Of a stretch of DNA of 64,000 bases, positions 59,078-64,000 are shown in pieces. The translations under genes were made by a program, and so were the position numbers. The stretch's first letter is position 1, and each line of letters opens with the position of its first letter. Location: assembly GCA_951804985.1 (NCBI GenBank), contig OX638130.1:104234040-104298039 (forward strand). Reading direction: 5' to 3'. The stretch is from Dryomyza anilis (Eukaryota; Arthropoda; Insecta; Diptera; Dryomyzidae). The notes beneath the pieces are model-generated. The model worked only from the letters and a program-made list of their open reading frames with translations, was not told the DNA's origin and ran no database searches.

Positions 59078-60343
59078 TATCGAATAAAATTGTCCGTTAC
59101 ATATCTTCCCATAATTTGCTATTGCAAGATTCAAATTAAAAAAATTTGATCATAGTAGCTCTGAATTAAATGGCAGAAAATAATTTGTGTCAGTTATAGT
59201 CAATACAAAATTTATTTAACGCGAAAATGGCAAACGAAGTGGAAGTGCGAGAAAATATAATTAAAGTTTTTCAAAAACAACCTAGTTGGTCTTTTAAAAA
59301 AATTGCCAAGGAGGTAGGGGCTAACCCTAAGACCATTTCTCGCGCTTTAAGGAAGACCTGAGTATTGATCAGAAGAAAGGTTCTGGTAAAAAAAAGGCCC
59401 ACATGGTCGTGAAAAGTCGAAGAAGGTTGTGAATATTTTAAAGAAAGATCCAAGCATATCCGGAAGGAAATTGGCGAGAGAGGCGGATTGCTCATAATCT
59501 TTCGTGCGCAGGACTAAGAAAGAAGCTGGGCTGAAGACGTACAAGGTCCAAAAAGTTCCGGATAGAAATGCCGTCAAGAATGAAACCGCAAAACAACGAG
59601 ACAAAAAGCTGAATCAAGATTTTTTTTTTTAAATTCGATTGCTGCATAACGGACGACGAAACTTATGTTTTAGCGGACTTTGCTCAGTTACCTGGGCAGG
59701 AATTTTATAAAGCCGATTCTCGAGGAAATGTCGTTGAAAAATTCAAATAAAAAAAATGACAAAATTCCCATAGAAATTCTTTGTTTGGCATGCAATTTGC
59801 AGTTGTGGAAAAAGGAGCAGCTCATTCGTGACATCGGGTACAATTAATAGCGAAATATATGCTTGCAAAAGAGATTGCTTCCATTTTTACGCCAACATGA
59901 AGTGTCCACATTTTTTTGGCCTGACCTCGCTTCATGTCATTACAGCAAAACGGCCTTAGAGTGGATCCAACAAAATGCAGTGATTTTGGTGCTTAGAGAA
60001 GCCAATCCACCAAACTGTCCAGAACTCAGGCCGATTGGGAGATACTGGGCTTTAGTAAAAAGGGAGATGAAGACAACAAAAAAAGTGGCCAAAGACCTTC
60101 AAGACTTTAAAAGAAAGTGGTCTTCAGCAGCTGTGAGGGTGTCGGACACTACCATTACAACATTAATGGAAGGGGTTCCGGAAAAATTAAAACTTTTTAT
60201 TAAAAAATATTAATTTCTGGTTTTTTATATTTTTTTTTAAATCTAAAAATAATTTGCAAAATAAAATATTTTATTCTATAAAAATTCGATTACTAGATTT
60301 CCAGATTTTTTCATTTTTGTAGCGGACAATTTTATTCGACACC
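59078..60343 (+). mobile_element. Tc1/mariner-like element, copy 2
   Basis: Same family as copy 1, opposite orientation. Inner TIR sequence TCGAATAAAATTGTCCG is intact on both sides, but the outermost bases have changed (GTATCG on the left, CGACAC on the right) and no clean target duplication remains. It encodes a broken transposase. Confidence 0.8.
59226..60213 (+). pseudogene. Tc1/mariner transposase, multiply broken
   Basis: Starts MANEVEVRENIIKVFQKQPS with an intact helix-turn-helix (KEVGANPKTISRALRKT), then stops at 59358-59360 and shifts frame several times. It resumes openly from about 59863 to 60213 (LLPFLRQHEVSTFFWPDLAS to KLKLFIKKY). D residues are seen in the DDETYV-like first motif (59655) and in WPDLASCHYSK. 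The third position is again Gly (RPIGRYW), the same as in copy 1. Not functional. Confidence 0.85.
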
Positions 60344-60940
60344 TTTGATAACAAAGGTTATATAGAGTTCAACTAACTTTTCTTAATATGTATAAAAATG
60401 AATTAATATGTATGAACATATCTTATTAATTAATAAAAACCGGAAATATTCCATTTGCAAAAATAATAAATGAAAAATGAGACATTTTTTTCCTTATTAT
60501 AAAAAATATCGAAAATTTATTAAATATTGACATACCATTTTATAACAAAATATTTACATTTACTGACAGTTGTGTACAGTACAGTTTATGCTGGAAAGTT
60601 GATCAAATTTCGAGTGTCGTTTTCTGCAAACTCTTCCCTTATATAAAAAAACGTATACTCAATCAGCCCCTTGGAATTATATGGGAATTATGTATTGGAT
60701 AACTAGGTGCATTTATTTAGAGAAAATCGGAATCGACCATTTTATTTTCTTCTAACGCATATATATAAGGAGTGCGCACGAAAAAATTGTAAAATCGATT
60801 ATTACTTCCTATTTTTGTTAGAAGTGTCCGATAGAAAATATTAGCATACCATCGTCTTCGGATTTAATGACAGATGAAGTTAATTTCATTTCCATAGAAG
60901 TGTTTACTAGAAATTAGTACTTAAGCTAAAATTCGAAAAT
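60344..60940. other. Spacer, nothing recognised
   Basis: AT-rich sequence without coding or repeat signal. Confidence 0.35.
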
Positions 60941-60944
60941 TCAT

Positions 60945-61760
60945 TGTGATATTTTTTCAACAAGACTCGAAATGGAGTCACTTAGAAATTGCCAAAACTG
61001 TTAAAGTATCCCGTCCTGTTAACCGGGTTTTGAAAAACATTAATGACAATCTAAACATTGATTGAAAAGTGAGAAAAAAGTGGCAGAAAATGTGGATCGG
61101 GAGACCCACACAGAGATAAACGTGTCAAGGACATTTTTCATAAAAAATCCAAATGTTACAGATAGAAAAATAGCTGAAAATGCAGTTGTTTCGAATCATT
61201 TGTCCGCAAAGTAAAAAGGAAGTTGTCCTTAAATCGTACAAATTTCAGAAAGTCTCATTTCGGAATGCTACGAAAATCATTGACGCAAGAAATAGATAAA
61301 AATGTGTAACTAAATTTCTGTGTTGCATTATGGATGACGAAACATATGTATTGGCGGACTTTTCGCAGCTTCCAGCAACGTCTTTTACAAGGCGTATTAG
61401 CAGGGAAATATGCCAGAAAAGTAAAGAATCCAAGTCCCCAAGAAATTTCTCGTGTGGCAGACAATATGCAGTTGAAGTAAAAATAGCCAGCCGTATGCAA
61501 CTTTTGAGTCAATCAACACGGATATTTATATTGCTAAAAGCTTGAAAAAGTGGTTAAGATCATTTGTAATGCAGCGTTAAGTATCCTACTTCTTGTGTCC
61601 TGATCTGGCATCATGCCACTATGGAAAAAAGCGAAGGAGTGGTTAACCAGCAATAATATCATAATTGTACCTAACGAGTCTAATTCGCCAAACTGCCCAG
61701 AAATGAGGACATTATTTCAGATAATCGGGGTCTGTCGCGGTCAAACAAGATTATAAATCG
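60945..61760 (+). pseudogene. Relic of a related Tc1/mariner transposase, copy 3
   Basis: Older, with many stops and shifts. Recognisable pieces in order: EIAKTVKVSRPVNRVLKN (HTH), LKSYKFQKVSFRNATK, CCIMDDETYVLADFSQLPAT (first catalytic D) and NESNSPNCPEMRT before the third catalytic position, which is lost. It is more diverged from copies 1 and 2 than they are from each other, so it belongs to a sister family or an earlier wave. TIRs not found. Confidence 0.7.
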
Positions 61761-62139
61761 AGTGCACGAATGATGAAGGGCCATTAATAGGCAGGCAGTT
61801 TGTCGTTGCCTTATTTACCATAGCAATGCGACTCATGCAAAATGGTATTTCCTTAATCAAAACCCGACAAATAATCTTTTGAGACTAAAACGTTATACAA
61901 GAAGTAGCAATAAACCGAATACAGCTTTTAAGATTATTCAAAATAATATCAATATAATGACAATATTCAGAAGAATATTTAAATTAAAAGAATATTCAAA
62001 AGAATATTTAGATAATATTAAATATTATGATTATTTTGATGATCAAATTATGTACCTATGTTGTACTGATCGTTAAATCCTATGGTGATAATGACACGTA
62101 CAGAAAAATGTTCATATTTGATCTAGTATACCCTAAGAA

Positions 62140-62490
62140 ACACCGATAATTTCCGGATGGTGCATCGTTCAAATTTCTACTATGTTATAAAGAAATGCGC
62201 GTCAAAATTCGTATGTTGCAATTTTTTCTTACAACCCAATACAAAATTTCTGACATATATCTGAAATATTTGTGCATATTTCTACCCGCGAAAAAAATCT
62301 TTGGCATTTTTCAGGAATATTTCCGACAAACATACAGATAAATGGAAGTTTATGGGAATCGTATGGCAAATTATCAAATTTTATGGAACTTTAAAGGCAG
62401 ATTCCCGGCATATTTTGCGAACGAGCAGAAAATATAGAGATTTTGATACAAACTCCAGCTTTCTCTGCTAAAATCTTTCGAAAATATATT
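62140..62490. repeat. Dispersed palindromic repeat family C, copy 3
   Basis: GGAATATTTCCGACAAACAT, GGCAGATTCCCGGCATATTT and TTTGATACAAACTCCAGCTT match in style and partly in sequence the repeats at 13800-14360 and 20735-21000. Non-coding. Confidence 0.45.
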
Positions 62491-63500
62491 TCTAAGCTGT
62501 CTACAGACTACCAGATATTTTTCTTGGCAACTTCCCTTTTCTCTGTGCTTAAAATTGATTAAAAAAAAAATAATTGTCGAAACTATCTTTAGCTCCAGAA
62601 TATTCCTTTAAATTTACACAACATTTAATAAATTCCATTTATCTGCACGAGTGTAAATTTAGTTCAGGATACGATTATTACTTTTTCAAATAAGGTAATT
62701 ATAGGGCTTCCACTACAGTGTATGATTCTAAACGTGACGTTATTCGAAGTTGCTATCCTGATCCGATTGCCTGATCAAACTTCCTGATCTTACCCTTACC
62801 CTTATAACATCATATATTCGATGTAAATTCTTCTGATAATGTTATGTTATCAAATTTCGATACCTTTCAAACAAGAAATAGTTTTTTGAACACACAAAGC
62901 TGTCCTTAATAACATTTGCAATGACAAAAGGTCAACGTTATGGGTCTAAATTTTATGAATCTAAATGAAATAAACTTCTTTTGTGTTTTACATTTATTAA
63001 TTTATTTTATTAGAATCATTTTGCTACCCAATTTTATAATAAAATATTTTTAATAACATTTCGATCATATTAAAACGATTTACAATCAGATTTTTTTATA
63101 AGTATCAGATCAGATTTGATTAAATGGACTATAGGATTCTTCGTAAATTATGGATTAGGTTGCCTTGAAATTACGATTACCCTAGTCGATCCTGCTCGGG
63201 ATTATTTTAGTTGTCCTTTGGTAGGGATGCCTTATCGTATTCTGATCAGGAACGAATGCGAAATAACGCAAACTTTTACCAATTTCCACTCGGTTATATA
63301 ATAAAGTCGACTTTATTTCGTTTATTGGTTAGGCTAATTATGTTGAAACGAAATTTCGATGTATTTGTATATGACAGTTCCAGAGCAAATAATATCATAG
63401 ACACAAACCAAATAGTTATCTATAGTAAATATAATTAAATATATTCGTAAATGTTAAATTAGTTTTTTGTAATTAAAATTTTGTTTGTGCAATGGGTTTG
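62491..63500. other. Spacer, no gene recognised
   Basis: No coding resemblance. ATCCTGATCCGATTGCCTGA at 62757 and GATCCTGCTCGGGATTATTT at 63188 hint at a further decayed repeat. Confidence 0.35.
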
Positions 63501-63506
63501 TTGTCA

Positions 63507-63648
63507 CAACTAAGTAATTTCTTATCGCAACTAATTTATTTCTATTCTGTGTGTAGAATTTATTATTCTATTTGTCGCAACTAAGTAATTTCTTATCGCA
63601 ACTAATTTATTTATATTGTGTGTGTAGAATTTATTATTCTATTTAATG
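63507..63648. repeat. 71-bp tandem duplication
   Basis: CAACTAAGTAATTTCTTATC starts at 63507 and again at 63578, each followed by GCAACTAATTTATTT and TGTGTAGAATTTATTATTCT. Two nearly identical units. Confidence 0.85.
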
Positions 63649-64000
63649 TACACACATGTGCCATATTTAAATAAATATAAAATAAAGTTTAGCAAATAAT
63701 AACAATTTACTAATTAGCATAAATATTATAAAAAATATCTGTAAATAAGTAGGTATATCGACAAAGAGTTCTAGAATACAAAAAAAAAAATAAAAAACAA
63801 AAAAAAAAAAAATAAAAAACAAAAAAAAAAACAAACCAAAAGTCAGAAAAACCCGATAATTTGCGCAAATTTGATGTTTCTGTCCTTTGTGTTGAGTATT
63901 ATTTATATGTTATTCAATATATGTTTGGTGTGAACACATGTTTATGTAAAAAAAATATACCACGTTGTTTTCCAAACTAAATACAGACACATATTATATT
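63649..64000. other. AT-rich end of window with A-run array
   Basis: 63778-63835 is an A-rich (AAAAAACAAA)n stretch. Nothing else recognised. Confidence 0.4.

Overview
This window is nuclear DNA of a higher (brachyceran) fly. It is AT-rich. The genes have short coding exons joined by GT-AG introns, with long introns and spacers full of decayed transposons and simple-sequence arrays. Seven protein-coding genes are recognisable by direct reading, and every one has its closest remembered relative in Drosophila. Intron sizes and transposon load point to a fly with a larger genome than D. melanogaster, such as a tephritid or calyptrate, but I cannot name the species. As I remember it, several of these genes (HDAC6, Nemp, Grip91/l(1)dd4, the SCP2 gene, Cbs) are X-linked in D. 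melanogaster, so the window probably lies on Muller element A.

Layout. 3-2641 (+): 3' end of HDAC6, whose ubiquitin-binding zinc finger is complete. The frame stays open after the UGA stop for 50 more codons, with a stem-loop just behind the stop; this is the strongest candidate for something new here. 3.6-7.7 kb: a palindromic MITE, a Helentron-like composite with internal minisatellites, a Harbinger-type MITE and degenerate arrays. 7835-10076 (-): PAK1IP1/MAK11-like WD40 ribosome-biogenesis factor. 11281-13131 (+): Nemp, a nuclear-envelope membrane protein, divergent from PAK1IP1. 13.1-19.2 kb: transposon debris. 19198-32480 (-): Grip91 (gamma-tubulin complex component 3), nine exons; its 7.7 kb last intron carries a complete SCP2-domain gene on the other strand (23607-24138). 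35348-45716 (+): OstStt3 (STT3A-type oligosaccharyltransferase catalytic subunit), seven exons with a 5.6 kb first intron. 46437-56083 (-): Cbs (cystathionine beta-synthase), convergent with OstStt3; its 6.5 kb intron holds a 4.4 kb satellite of 16-bp units organised into about 1.36 kb higher-order repeats. 56.8-61.9 kb: three Tc1/mariner copies, all broken. 61.9-64 kb: no gene seen.

The genes are unrelated housekeeping functions (deacetylation and ubiquitin binding, 60S assembly, nuclear envelope, microtubule nucleation, lipid carrier, N-glycosylation, transsulfuration) and do not form a pathway. No tRNA, rRNA, CRISPR or bacterial feature was seen. Exon boundaries were set by hand from splice signals, reading-frame phase and resemblance to remembered family sequences; no alignment or database search was run.
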